From: Cystobasidium ongulense
Lineage: Eukaryota; Basidiomycota; Cystobasidiomycetes; Cystobasidiales; Cystobasidiaceae
Assembly (NCBI GenBank): GCA_022835595.1
Contig: BQUP01000002.1
Span: forward strand, 372,001 to 436,000
Length of the DNA stretch: 64,000 bases
Direction: 5' to 3'
Numbering within the stretch: the first letter of the stretch is position 1; each line of letters begins with the position of its first letter. Positions 1-12,659 of the stretch are shown here, piece by piece. Made by a program: the position numbers and the translations under genes. A model generated the notes under the pieces. The model was not told where the DNA came from and ran no database searches. It was given only the letters and a program-made list of their open reading frames with translations.

Positions 1-2354
<2,354 letters not shown>

Positions 2355-4541
2355 GCATCATCATCAGGCAAGACGACGCACCATAAAGTCGGCACTGTGC
2401 GGTCGCTTGCGAGTTGCAGCGGGATTGCCGCTGTTGACAGCACTCGGAGCAGCACTCGAGTGTGTATGAGCAGTAGAATTGTCCTCGCCCGTCCTTCCAC
2501 TGGCGCCGCCTGTCGCCGCCGACTCTTGTGAGCTGGCCGTGGTGAACAGATGGGGCAGCAGCAGCTAGCAAGCGACGAGAGCCCGCGTTGCGCTGCGATG
2601 CGGTGCGGGATGCGGCTGGAGTGCTGGAGTGCGGTGTGGAGTGCTGTCCTGGCGTGCGAGTGCGAGCCCAAGAGTGCGGTGCGATGCAGTACAGATGAGA
2701 GCAAGCTGGCCGTCCAGGCAAGAGCGAGAAAGAGAGAGAGCGCGATGATGAGGTGGGCCATTAATCCAGACAAGGCGGGACAAGGAAACCGCAATCTACC
2801 ATCTTGCATCCATTACAACCAGCACTAGTCCATTACTAGACACTTCTCACACACTCTTTGCTGCTGCTGTTGCATCCATCCATCCTGCTGCTGCTTGCTG
2901 CTGCTGCTTGCGACGCACACCTAAGATATACGAAGCGATCGACTTTTGTATGCCTTGTACTTGAGCAGCTTTCTCTCGCTCTTCTCTCTTCTCTCTCCAC
3001 CCAAACAATCAACAAATACACATGGCTACACTCGCACCCGCAAGCAGGTCTACTACTCTCGTCGCACACTGACCCCTCACAGCACCCCCAACCAGTCTTG
3101 TCCTGCCTACGCGCCTACTCCTCTGTCCAAGCTTTTGAAATTTTCAATGAACACCCTCCATGCCATCCTCCCGTCCTTCCATCCCCCCTCCCTCCTCGAA
3201 TCCTCATCCTCATCCCACCCCCTTCCCATGGCAAGCTCTTAAGATCATCTCTCGGCGAAAGCGAACAAAGAGTAGCTCTACGGGGGTTTGAGATAAAAAA
3301 GGTTTAGCGAAGATGAGAGAGATACAGTGACCTTGCAAAGATAAGAGCTGTGGTACAGAATAGTATTCCAGACCTACTCCTTCTTCTCTTGTGTCAAGGG
3401 GATGAGCTCATTCGGGAAACCAACTCTCGAGTTGGGATTACCGGAGGGGATCATTTCTTTTTCAAAGGGGAAGTGGGAGTTAGGAATGGAATTACTCCTG
3501 AATCATACCCTCCGCTTGTCTTTGTCGGGTTATGCATCTCTTTCAGACTCGTTTTCTTTATTACTTCAATACACCTTTACTCTTTCTGTAACTTTCAATA
3601 AATCCTCCGAGGTAGAATCGAGTCATATTCTTGCAAGAATAATGGTTACCGGTTCATTCTCTTTCGTGCCTCTCCTATCAAGTCCTTACTCATCTTCAAA
3701 ATTGTAGCTGCCCTTCTGGGTGTTCTTTTTTGACAGGTGTGTGAGGATGGGAGAGTGCGAGGGGATGGACTAGGATGTTCTAGTTATTAGTGTTTTTCAA
3801 GTCACTGTAAGGGTGTCTGGCGCGTCTCATTATGAATTTGTCATCATGACAGTTCTAGAGGCGAATTACTAGGAATGCTACACCCTTGCTTAGCTAGCAT
3901 CACGACATCTATCTTCCTTTGTCCTTTACTTTTTGTTGAGACATTTCTCGAGTCTACTTGTGCGATTTGCAATGGAACAATCTTCATACAGAGTGACAGT
4001 CGTTTCCTGCATGCGTTTGCTCCAGTCATGAGAGACTTGTATCATGTGCAATGCTCCCGTACTCTCTCTCACTGCCTCAGCAAGGTCCACAGTTATAGAA
4101 ACGATATATTTGCGAAAGGATTAATAAAATCGATGCATGCACCATGGAATATACTATTATACAGCGGCTACAAGAGACGACGTAGCAGAAGAAGGAACGA
4201 TTGAAATGGAGAAACAGATCATTTGCTACACAAGGAAACTTGAGAAAGAGGAAAAAGAAAAAGGGCACTGTTTAAACCATGACTTTCTTGCGTTGTATGT
4301 CATCCCCGCGCGAATCTCTCCGGATGAATGTACGAATATGCCTTAGTTCAAGAGTATATTTGAATCAAACGAGGGGGAAGGAAAAACAGCTAACAAATTG
4401 CTTATCAATCATCATGAAACTTAGCTTGGAATATATACTCCACAAGATAGAAGGAAGGGGGTCCGAGGGAGGGAATGGGAATGGGGAGGGAGAGCACTGA
4501 TGATGGGAATAGCAAGATAACTATCTGCGGTGTTTCATTTC
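2355..4541. other. Intergenic: UBP15 upstream region and 3' flank of the ankyrin-like gene
   Basis: No convincing gene in about 2.2 kb. The part next to UBP15 (2440-2800) is rich in CG and GCGATGCGG-like repeats. A CTG-rich patch lies at 2866-2912. A strongly pyrimidine-biased + strand tract runs from about 2940 to 3240, as is common in fungal promoters and 5' leaders. The open frames here have low-complexity translations (runs of Ser, Pro, Leu), no splice-supported extension and no family resemblance. A non-coding RNA or long 5' leader cannot be excluded. Confidence 0.5.
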
Positions 4542-6046
4542 TCAACGACCCAAGAAACGAGATTTTGTCCAATTTTGAGCATTGCTATATCTACTTAGAC
4601 CATGTTTCTTCCACCATTCTTCAACTTCTTCCCTTCCTGAGATTGCATCTTCAATAGCTTCCCTGTGGAGGAAAGAGCAACCATTATCAGTATTATTTTT
4701 CTTGGCACGGATAGAACATGTACGAGAAGGAGAGGAGATGGTAGGATAAGGAGAGTTGTTCAAAAAAAAAACAAGGGGAATAGATAGGAAAGGGGAAAAG
4801 GCAGAGAGAGAAGAGAGAGTAGAGAAGTAAAGGTTTTCACTCACTCAATATCGAAAACAGTATAAGAAATGGGTAATTTACTTCTCAACCACCAATCCAA
4901 ACTTTCAACTTTACCTTGTTTAGTAGCACCGATAAGTACTTCTTTATCATAAACCAACGGTAAACCTGATTCCTTCCACCAATTTAACAATGGAATATTA
5001 CCATTATTACTTAATTGATACAATGCCATTTTTGTATATAATCCAAAAACTGCATTGTTATTACTATTATGACTACTAACATTACTACCTCCTCCACCGG
5101 TATTGCCTCCAGCTGAAGCCATACGATGTTGTTGGAGATGATGTCTAGTATTCGAAGAAGAGGATGACATACTAGCAGAGACGGTAACATTGTCAAAGAT
5201 GGGATTGAAATCCGACGAATCAATCTGAGATTTCCACCAATCTAACGAAGCCGTAGAGCTACTCTTGACCATACTAGCAAAATCTAGGACATTACCAATC
5301 TTAAGAGGTAATCCAGAATATTTCCACCATTCTAAAGTAGGTATTTGTAATTTAATCGTAGCATGGTTTAAAGCGTCTTCAGAGTAATTCAAAGGTTCAA
5401 TACCTGATTTTAACCACCATTCCAAGACATCCACGTGGCCATTTCTAGATGCATCATCAATAGCTCGTGGTGAAATTGATTTCTGTATCCCAAAATTTGA
5501 TTTTCTATATGCCCAATCTAAAACTTCGACTCTTCCCCACGCACTCGCTACTTCCGGTAAGAGTTCGTCGCAAACTGCATGCACATGTTCTGGATTGACG
5601 CTATATAGCCAATCTAGGATATGGATGTATGCGAAACGGATCATGCATCTGGCGCCCCATCGTGAGAATCGCCTACAAGGCAAGCTAGACTGTGTGATCT
5701 GTCGATTCAAACTCGATCTGGGTGATTGTGGCATGGACGATGAGGATTCAAGCGAGTAGGGAGCGCTATGTGGAGAGAACGGAGTCGCATTTGATGTGCC
5801 ATTGTAGATATCTTGCACTTTCATCAGGTTGCCCGTCAGAATAGCTCGATCTAACCGAGTGCTCTGTTCCGCCCATGGGGTCGTTTCAGGAAGAGCATGC
5901 TTCAACCCAAGAGCAACAGCGAGCTCGTAGTCTCTTGTATGCTTGAGGATAAGGGTGATGATCTCAGGTGGAAGTTTGGGAGCAGTTGACGAGATCACTC
6001 GAACAGGTGGCGAGGGGCACTGCATAGCAATACATAGACCGATCAT
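4542..6046 (-). CDS. Ankyrin-like repeat protein with DWW repeats
   Basis: Exons 4845-6046 (or from 6025) and 4542-4662, joined across a 182-nt intron (4663-4844) with phase agreeing; 440 or 433 residues. It opens with an F-box-like helix (LPPEIITLILKH). At least six degenerate ankyrin-type units follow, each with the core (L)(D/E)WW: LDWAYRK, LEWWLKSG, LEWWKYSG, LDWWKSQ, LNWWKESG, LDWWLRSK, and a final EEWWKKHG. This is a divergent ankyrin class, probably a protein-interaction scaffold; no catalytic motif is visible. A low-complexity insert rich in Ser, Asn, Gly and His (about residues 290-335) separates units. Two ATGs could start it (6046 or 6025). The GST stop codon is only 9 or 30 nt upstream, so a fused transcript or protein is possible (see findings). 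Confidence 0.75.
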
Positions 6047-6055
6047 CAGTGTCCG

Positions 6056-7103
6056 CTATATCACTCGCATATACTGCTCAAGCCTTACATCGATAGGTTC
6101 TTCGCCATCAGGACTGGTTCTCTGCAACGCATCCAACTTGAGTAGCCTCGAAGCGTATTCTGAATATCGTGCGCCGGCGGCTGCATCTGCATAACGAACA
6201 GATTGAAACGGACGATTTGAAATTCTCATTCTTGTTCGTAGTATAAAAGGTGCAATTACTATATCTGGGAGTGTTGGAGTCTTTCCTGAGAAAAAGGGAC
6301 CTCGTACCTGCAGTAATGTAACATCGCAGATCGTCAGCATGGCGAAGTATAGAGCAAGGTCCAAGGGAGAACCTACTTCAGCAGCGAATATTTCCAAAAT
6401 CCGACATAATTCTAAACTAGAGGCTTCTAGTTTCTCTTCCTGTCTTGCGCGTAAGACCCGCATGAAAGTAGGTATACAAGTTCTTCTGATCCAATCTGTC
6501 CATACTCGTTCTCTGGCTCTATCGATTAGATCCGCTGACCACATTGAAGGGTAATTTGGAAAGGCTGGATGATTCACACGAAGTGATGATTGATCAGCTT
6601 TGATTCTCTTCTCTCATATGCACGCACAATCAGCCGGTGCGCGAGTCCATCGATGCTCACCTTCCTCCAAGAACTCGATGCAAGGGATCGACCCTCGAAC
6701 AACACGACCATCTGGCAACTCGATGCACGGCAGCAGCTCGCTAGGATGGTAGTTGGATCCATCATCTGCCTTCTGAGCTTGAGTAGCTTCCTGTAGGTCA
6801 TCAAAGGAGCAGGCTCAGTATGCCTTGTCTTGCAATACCTCGCTCGCTCGCTCGCCTCACCTTGTAGATGTACGGAATACCGCGCTGTTCGAGTGCAAAC
6901 CAAGTCCGTTGAGCGAAGGGCGACACTGATGAGCGAGATAGACATCAGCCAGACGCTACCCTGTGCACTGCCTGAGCCCACTTACGCCAGTCCGAGACAA
7001 ACACAATCTCCGGCGTGGATGCAGCCACCGTTTGCTCGTCCTTGGGCGACGCCTCGCAGTGCCGATGAATCGTCTCGAGCGCTGATCCAGTGGCTTCCTC
7101 CAT
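6056..7103 (-). CDS. Glutathione S-transferase-like protein (omega/GTO-like)
   Basis: Five exons: 6986-7103, 6861-6925, 6661-6790, 6377-6564, 6056-6307; total 753 nt, 250 residues. The N-terminal thioredoxin-like half shows SPFAQRTWFALEQRGIPY, then LPCIELPDGRVVRGSIPCIEFLEE split by a proline-rich turn. These are the glutathione-binding elements of omega/GTO-like fungal GSTs. The C-terminal helical half includes WTDWIRR and GPFFSGKTPTLPDIVIAPFI, matching the GST_C D-x-x-x-x-P-F pattern. Where omega-type enzymes have a catalytic Cys just before PF, the spliced reading gives W-L-S-P-F, so Ser may replace Cys. The 69-nt intron at 6308-6376 is in frame and was inferred because removing it restores the family spacing. 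The role is probably glutathione-dependent reduction or conjugation in the cytosol; the substrate is unknown. Confidence 0.82.
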
Positions 7104-7632
7104 CGCGTGCGTAGTGCGTTGTGGTTGTGTTATGACGTGTGCTCCTCCATGCTTGATACTGAAGAATGGCTGGATGGGACTGAAACAGAGCAAAGGATCT
7201 TCATTGCAATTCCAAAGCGCCCATCCGGACACGTTGAAGACGGTGGCAAATCCGCTCAGATGAATATACCGTAAGCCCGGAGCATGCACAAGTATACGCA
7301 GACATAGAGTGTGCAGATGTAGATATGGTTGCTACATGCAAGGCCGACCTATTATTGTACATTCGCTACAGGCGTGGAAAACTGAAAAAGCCATGCATCC
7401 CAGGAATAATATACATGCTATACAGTTCCAGCAAGCAAGTCCCCTAGATCCTCCTTGCTCTCGATTATATCTACCGTGTGCGTGCAAGCAAATGCTACCC
7501 TCCTCAATCTGGTATGTTCTTGGGAATATGAACATGAACGTTTTGATATGAAAGCCAAGAATATTGTATCCCGATGTATGAAAGCCAAGAATATTGTATC
7601 CCGATAGATTATTGTCGGAAGGTGATTGCTTC
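7104..7632. other. Intergenic between GST start and NMNAT end
   Basis: About 530 nt holding the upstream region of the GST gene and the 3' flank of the NMNAT gene, both minus strand. Apart from a 30-bp tandem duplication at its right end, listed separately, I see nothing gene-like. Confidence 0.6.
7548..7605. repeat. Two-copy 30-bp direct tandem repeat
   Basis: The segment beginning ATGAAAGCCAAGAATATTGT and ending CCCGAT occurs at 7548-7575 and again at 7578-7605, a 28-bp identical core with a 30-bp period. It lies about 30 bp beyond the NMNAT stop codon, in its presumed 3' UTR or terminator region. The identity suggests a recent slippage or duplication. Confidence 0.85.
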
Positions 7633-8733
7633 TTATGCCTCCTCCGCTGCTACGTCTGACCCTGATTCCGAGTCGCTACTGCTACTCGTACTAGTCATGG
7701 ACATACATTCTTCCTGATTAGAATGGTGATGTCTTGCTTTATCGCTTAATTCCAAAGGGGGGAACGAATCAGGTAATCCCTCAGGCCTAGAGATAACTCC
7801 ATCTTTGTATAAATCATGCTTTTTTATATACTTGCTAACGCATCGTGGTAACAGATATTCTATGCTCATTCCCTTTCTCACGAATAGTCTGACTTTCGTG
7901 CTGCTCACGTCGTTTCTGACCAATTGCGGTACCATGTAGATATTGTCTCTATACAGTGCCAGCGGTGAACGTGAGTGGACCGAGGACGTCGAAAAGATAT
8001 TTTGGTCTATTTCGGATTCTGCTCGTTCTATAATGTAGCAGCCGTATCTGCCTAGTATGTGGTGGAGCTGAAAAGCAGCAAGGCAACGAGTCAGTATCCG
8101 CAACGAAAATGCAACGTTTAATCACTCAAGCTTACATCCTCCTCTGCCCACACGCCAGGCTCGCTCATAGTCTGTATGAGGTCCGAGCCTGCTAGCAGTA
8201 TTATCCTGACATTCTTCCGGCCAACCTCCCTCCCATTCTCATCAAGAACAGCCACCCCTTTTCTGACCTTGTTGATCTCCTCATCAAAGTGATCCAATAC
8301 TGGAGCAGTGGGTACGTAGTTCTCATGTCTAGCTTCAAACGGATCAACCATTAACCAGTCGCTCGTTTTATCGCAGGCCAGTCTGCACATGTTGTATCGA
8401 TGTACGGACGGAGCCAAGCCAGGTTTCTTGTATGCATCATTGACGAGTGATAGATAACCGCCAACGACTTCGAAATCTGTATTGTCCCGTGCGTGGTCGC
8501 GGGCCATCTCAAACATTCGTAGGTGTAGGAAAGTAACGGGTGAGAAAGAGCCGCAAGCTACGAGGACAAGGGGGGTCTTGCTGGCGTCTGTGGGCGATAG
8601 AAGGATAGCAAATATAGGATGCAGTATTAGTCAATTGTCGGCACTGTGTAGTACGGCTCCTTCAGACTGGCTCTTTCGACTCACCTCTAAGCGGGCGCAG
8701 TCGCCTGGTGGGAAACACATAGTCGCCCTGCAT
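7633..8733 (-). CDS. NMA1: Nicotinamide/nicotinate mononucleotide adenylyltransferase
   Basis: Transfers AMP from ATP to NMN or NaMN, the last shared step of NAD synthesis. Exons 8685-8733, 8136-8587 and 7633-8067 give 936 nt and 311 residues. The nucleotidyl-transferase core is clear: PLVLVACGSFSPVTFLHLRM carries the G-x-F-x-P-x-x-x-x-H-like ATP-binding motif. YLSLVNDAYKKPGLAPSVHR, MCRLACDKTSDWLMVDPFEA and LLAGSDLIQTMSEPGVW follow. The last exon has the second ATP motif region (VPQLVRNDVSSTKVR, then YLLPRCVSKYIKKHDLY), matching the eukaryotic ISSTKVR motif. The C-terminal tail is Ser-rich and acidic. The start is the ATG at 8731-8733, giving MQGDYVFPTRRL as in other fungal NMNATs. Confidence 0.93.
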
Positions 8734-9445
8734 GAGGGACAGAGGAGAAAGCGCGAGTGGCTGCTCGTGCCAGTACAGACTATCTCTTGCTGCTCCAATT
8801 CCCTTGAGGGACGCCTGTCTGTCTGTCCGGTCCTGTCCTGTCCTTGCGCTCGCTTTCACCTCCCAGGCCTGCTGAGAAAGCACAGAGTTCCAGGAGCGAG
8901 CCGACCCACGGTGATCAAATGGGCCGTGCGGGTTGGTTGGAGTACTTCTTTATACACTTGGTTGCTGGAATACGTCTTGATAGCCTTGGTTGGGTGTAGT
9001 GTTCGAAAGAGTCGAGGATGGCGCAAAGGCGAAGCAAGCAAGCCAGTCAAGCGTCGGAGTTGGGGCAGCTTCACCCGCGGAACGGCTGTCAAGGTGTATG
9101 TGCAAACAGCCGCAGGCGAAGTCAAGCATACAAGATTGGACAGTAGCTCTGTGCACCTCTCACATTCATTGGACCGGCTTCAGCGCTCTGTCCACTTGAC
9201 TTACAGGAATCTTGGTCTCGCCACCCCGGTATTTGTGCGGGGCCTTGATGAAGGTACGACTGTCATAAAACATATGCATTGCAAGGTGGTAGTCTAGCCC
9301 CAGAAGGAAAGCTGCGCACACGCAGCGAAAGGAGAAACGACAACTGATCCGCATGCTGACAGTCGCACAGTGCATAAGGACACCCAGATAATCATAGAAA
9401 AAACTTCCATCTCAAAACGACCCTACAAGAGACCAGCGTAGCTCG
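8734..9445. other. Intergenic: NMNAT upstream region and RanGAP 3' flank
   Basis: About 710 nt. A long + strand open frame (8482-9297) overlaps it, but it crosses the NMNAT first exon antisense and its translation shows no family resemblance. I read it as chance. No RNA gene or repeat was seen. Confidence 0.55.
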
Positions 9446-10934
9446 CTAGATCCCAGCCTTGCTCATCAATTTAGCAAGCTCGTCATCCTCCTTCTTGTCT
9501 GCTTGTTGTGTCGGTTCCGAGATTTCAGCGGCCTAGAGAGGGGAATGCAAGTTTTAGATGAAGCTTGAACAGGATGCACGAAGCAAGAACAAATGCAGAG
9601 CTCACCTTGTCCTGTCTCACCACATCAGCCTCATCGGCTCTAACATCCTCACCACCCGTTTCCACTTTCCCGATGAGTACTTTATTCCCTAAAGCAGCTT
9701 GTTCGTCTTCATCTTCAGATTCCAGCTCCTCCTCTTCTTCCTCATCTTCCTCTTCATCTACCTCTTCAACATCATCAATCTCATCAATAGCATCTTCGAA
9801 TCCGTTTCCTTCGAGCGCTTCTCTTAATTTGTTCATGGCTTCGTCGTCAGGCTCGACTCTATTGCCGTTCAATTCGACTACCGAGAGCTTCTTTAGATGT
9901 AATTTGACTGCATCTGCAAGGACCACCACCGCTTTGGAATCAACCTCATCAGATTGTAGCTTCAAACTCTCTAATTCCGTGTTATGTCCTTCTTTCAATG
10001 CTTCCATAATGAGTAAAGCTCCTTTGGGTCTGAGCAAACAATCTGATAGATTCAGATGTTTGAGCTTAGGCCAATATTTCAAAGAAGATGCGATAGCTCT
10101 ACTTCCTACTACTGCAGCTGTGTTATCTTGAAGATCCAAGACTTCTAAATTGGGGCATTTCCGTAAACCTCTAGCTAATGCAGCAATACCTTCCATTCTA
10201 ATTCCATTCTGTACCATTCTAACTTCTTTCAAACTGGGTCCAAGAGCCGCATAAGCATCAGCGAACAAAGGAGCGGATCCATTTTCCAATCTATTTCTAC
10301 CACAAATGACAGTAGTAATCTTAGGTTCTGTTGTTGATTTTGCATTTTGCAGTATAGCTTGGGCGATGACACTTCCTCCACTTGGTCCCATTCCATTATT
10401 CGTTAATCTTAGTGTTTTGAATGTATTGTTCTGAGTTAGGAACTTGACCATTGGTTCTGCGACTCTTCCTCCGAATGCGTTATCTGATAAATCGACTTCA
10501 ATGAGCTTGCTTAATCCGACTAGAGCGTCACATAATGCTTCTAGTGCTTGTGGAATCTCAGAGATAAGTCGTCCAGTGAAAATGTCTGCAAAGTCGGCAA
10601 TCTGATGTGACGAGATATCCACTTAATAAGTATTGTTCATGTTGGCGTATCTCATGATGGCCTCGCGTAGGGCTTTGCAGCTATCACCATGTTTGAGGGG
10701 ATACAGATACCACAGACTCACCTCGAGGTTGGATTTCGTAGCAATAACAGAAGCAAGAGCTTGACACGCTTCAATTCCCAGAGTATTACCACCCAAATGG
10801 ATCCTGTTCACTTCTTCACCCATCTCTTCTAACGCCTTGACATATGGTTCTGCATCTTCGCGCGTTGTAAGCTTTAGTCCTTTGCCGTGTATGCTGAAGA
10901 TGCCTGACGAGGCTTGGGTCAAGTTCGCAGCCAT
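9446..10934 (-). CDS. RNA1: Ran GTPase-activating protein (RanGAP)
   Basis: Activates GTP hydrolysis by Ran on the cytoplasmic side of the nuclear pore, maintaining the Ran gradient for nuclear transport. Exons 10722-10934, 9606-10601 and 9446-9532 give 1,296 nt and 431 residues. The protein is built of RI-type leucine-rich repeats (LGGNTLGIEACQALA, DLSDNAFGGRVAEPMV, LRLTNNGMGPSGGSVIAQ, LEVLDLQDNTAAVVGSRAI). The repeats end in a long acidic tail (DDVEEVDEEEDEEEEEE), the standard RanGAP layout. FADIFTGRLISEIPQAL is a family hallmark. The first intron (10602-10721) has an in-frame stop, so it must be removed. The gene is divergent from the SRR1-like gene across 251 bp. Confidence 0.95.
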
Positions 10935-11185
10935 GTTCTGCACAGACTATGGCAGACAGTGATGAGAATATCAAGGACGCTTAGACGCAGATGGACGGGT
11001 GTGCTGCTGCTGTGGTGCGGCGTAAGTCAAGCAGCAACACAAGCTGAGGACGTGCCTTGTATTTTTCAAGATCACGCTCTTTCTTTGATCGACTTGGGAA
11101 GCCACTTTCTGCTTCGACCTTACTCCCTTGGAACTCTGCCACCCCAGAACCTACTCTACATCAAGACAGGGTCGAACTACGATTG
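10935..11185. promoter_or_regulatory. Divergent promoter region shared by RNA1 and the SRR1-like gene
   Basis: Only 251 nt separate the two start codons, so regulatory sequence and both 5' leaders must lie here. No TATA box or known motif was identified with confidence. The call is positional. Confidence 0.5.
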
Positions 11186-12390
11186 ATGAGTACCCGTCAA
11201 CCTGCGAACGAGGATCACGCGCAAGACGATCATGACTTTGTGGCGGTCACTTCCAGCAAAACCAAGAACAATGCTAATGCCCGCTATAAACGCAACAATA
11301 AAGGAAAAGGTCGTTTCGTAACTCCTGTTGAGAAACCGCTCTCGGAACTACTGCATCTCAAAATGGAAGCATTACAAGGTTCTTCATTTTTGAAAGCTTG
11401 TGAAGGTACTCTTATACCGCAGCTACCGCTTATACCCCAAAGAATAGTACTGACTTTGCATATATGACTTGGTTCTATTCTCGTAGATATACTAAATGAT
11501 AACCTAAAGACTCCATCGAGCAACAAATGCAAGAGATGCCTCTGTTTTGGATTAGGCTCTTTTCGACATAGCCCAAAATCATTGCTTCAATTGGCTTTGC
11601 TGCAACTGCTGTTACAGCGTGACATGTTTGAGGTGAGCTTCCCGGTATCTTCGAATCAGCTTTCTCCCGCATATGATGCTGACAGGGTACACAGATGGAA
11701 ACAAAGCCTACATCGATGGACCCGGACTTCACCTCAGAAGATGTAGAATTGCTGGAAAGTCTGGGTCACGAAGTAATAGACTACCGAGTAAGTGTTCAAT
11801 CTTCGGGTAGCATATACTTTAGTCGCACAGGTCTCGACGTCTGATCTACCTTTACTGCCTATATAGGAAGATATCCTGGATTTGGCGGAAAGCACTTTTC
11901 TGTACATGCCGCACTGTCCGCGCTGGCTATACGAACAATTACTGGACACGAACAGAGATAAGATGGATAAGATGCTGTTGTTGAGCAATGATCTATCTTT
12001 ATATGCAGAAAGGTGCGTTCGTTGAAAAGCCAAGTTCTCACGGAGCCTACCCCTCATATTCTTTGCTGCCATTCTCAGGGAAATCAGAGCGGACGAATTA
12101 AAGAAGATACCTAGACTACGGCAGCTAGGTATGTGGTCTCAGCGATTGGCTGGTCTGTGTTCTGACTCGTCTGCTTAAATTACTTAGGTAACTCATTGCT
12201 GAGCTTTACACTACCGGAATATGAAGAAAGGCCCGATGCTTTCAATGATATGGCGTGGCAGTGGATGGACGAGTCAGACGACCAGAAAGGAGCAGACAGA
12301 AGGGAATCATTAGCCAACGTGGATAAGCTGACCAATTCTGTAGCGAGTTTGTCTGTCAGTATCTCTTCCAATGGACAAAGTCTACCATGA
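11186..12390 (+). CDS. SRR1-like protein (SRR1 domain)
   Basis: Six exons (11186-11405, 11487-11632, 11686-11787, 11867-12012, 12079-12128, 12188-12390) give 867 nt and 288 residues. The SRR1 domain shows CLCFGLGSFRHSPKSLLQLA, then MDPDFTSEDVELLESLGHEV. The strongly diagnostic STFLYMPHCPRWLYEQLL follows, then LLLSNDLSLYAER. SRR1 proteins are linked to circadian or light signalling in plants and to heme regulation in yeast and animals; the molecular activity is not established. The N-terminal 60 residues are basic (KTKNNANARYKRNNKGKGR), possibly a nuclear signal. The start is the ATG at 11186; an in-frame ATG lies upstream at 11057 but the sequence between them looks non-coding. Confidence 0.88.
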
Positions 12391-12659
12391 AACGAGACAT
12401 TCCTTGACGCTATCCCTGACTGTTCACATTACTATTGGCAAGCCTAGTCGCTGATCGTCTAAGTCATCACCGTCATGAAACTCGTCACCTTGCATGCTTG
12501 ACTATCATATAGCAACATCATGCTCCCGGTTCATGCTCGTTGTGGCGGAACGCAGAGAGATTCGGTGGCGATGCCATTCGCCACATCTCTGTGCATCTTG
12601 TTCGCACGCCGACCACGTACGCAGCTCTGATACCATCGGCAGCAGGATAGCTCGCCACG

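Noticed and set aside
8482-9297. 271-codon plus-strand open frame
   Set aside because: Runs antisense to the NMNAT first exon and has no domain, splice support or family resemblance.
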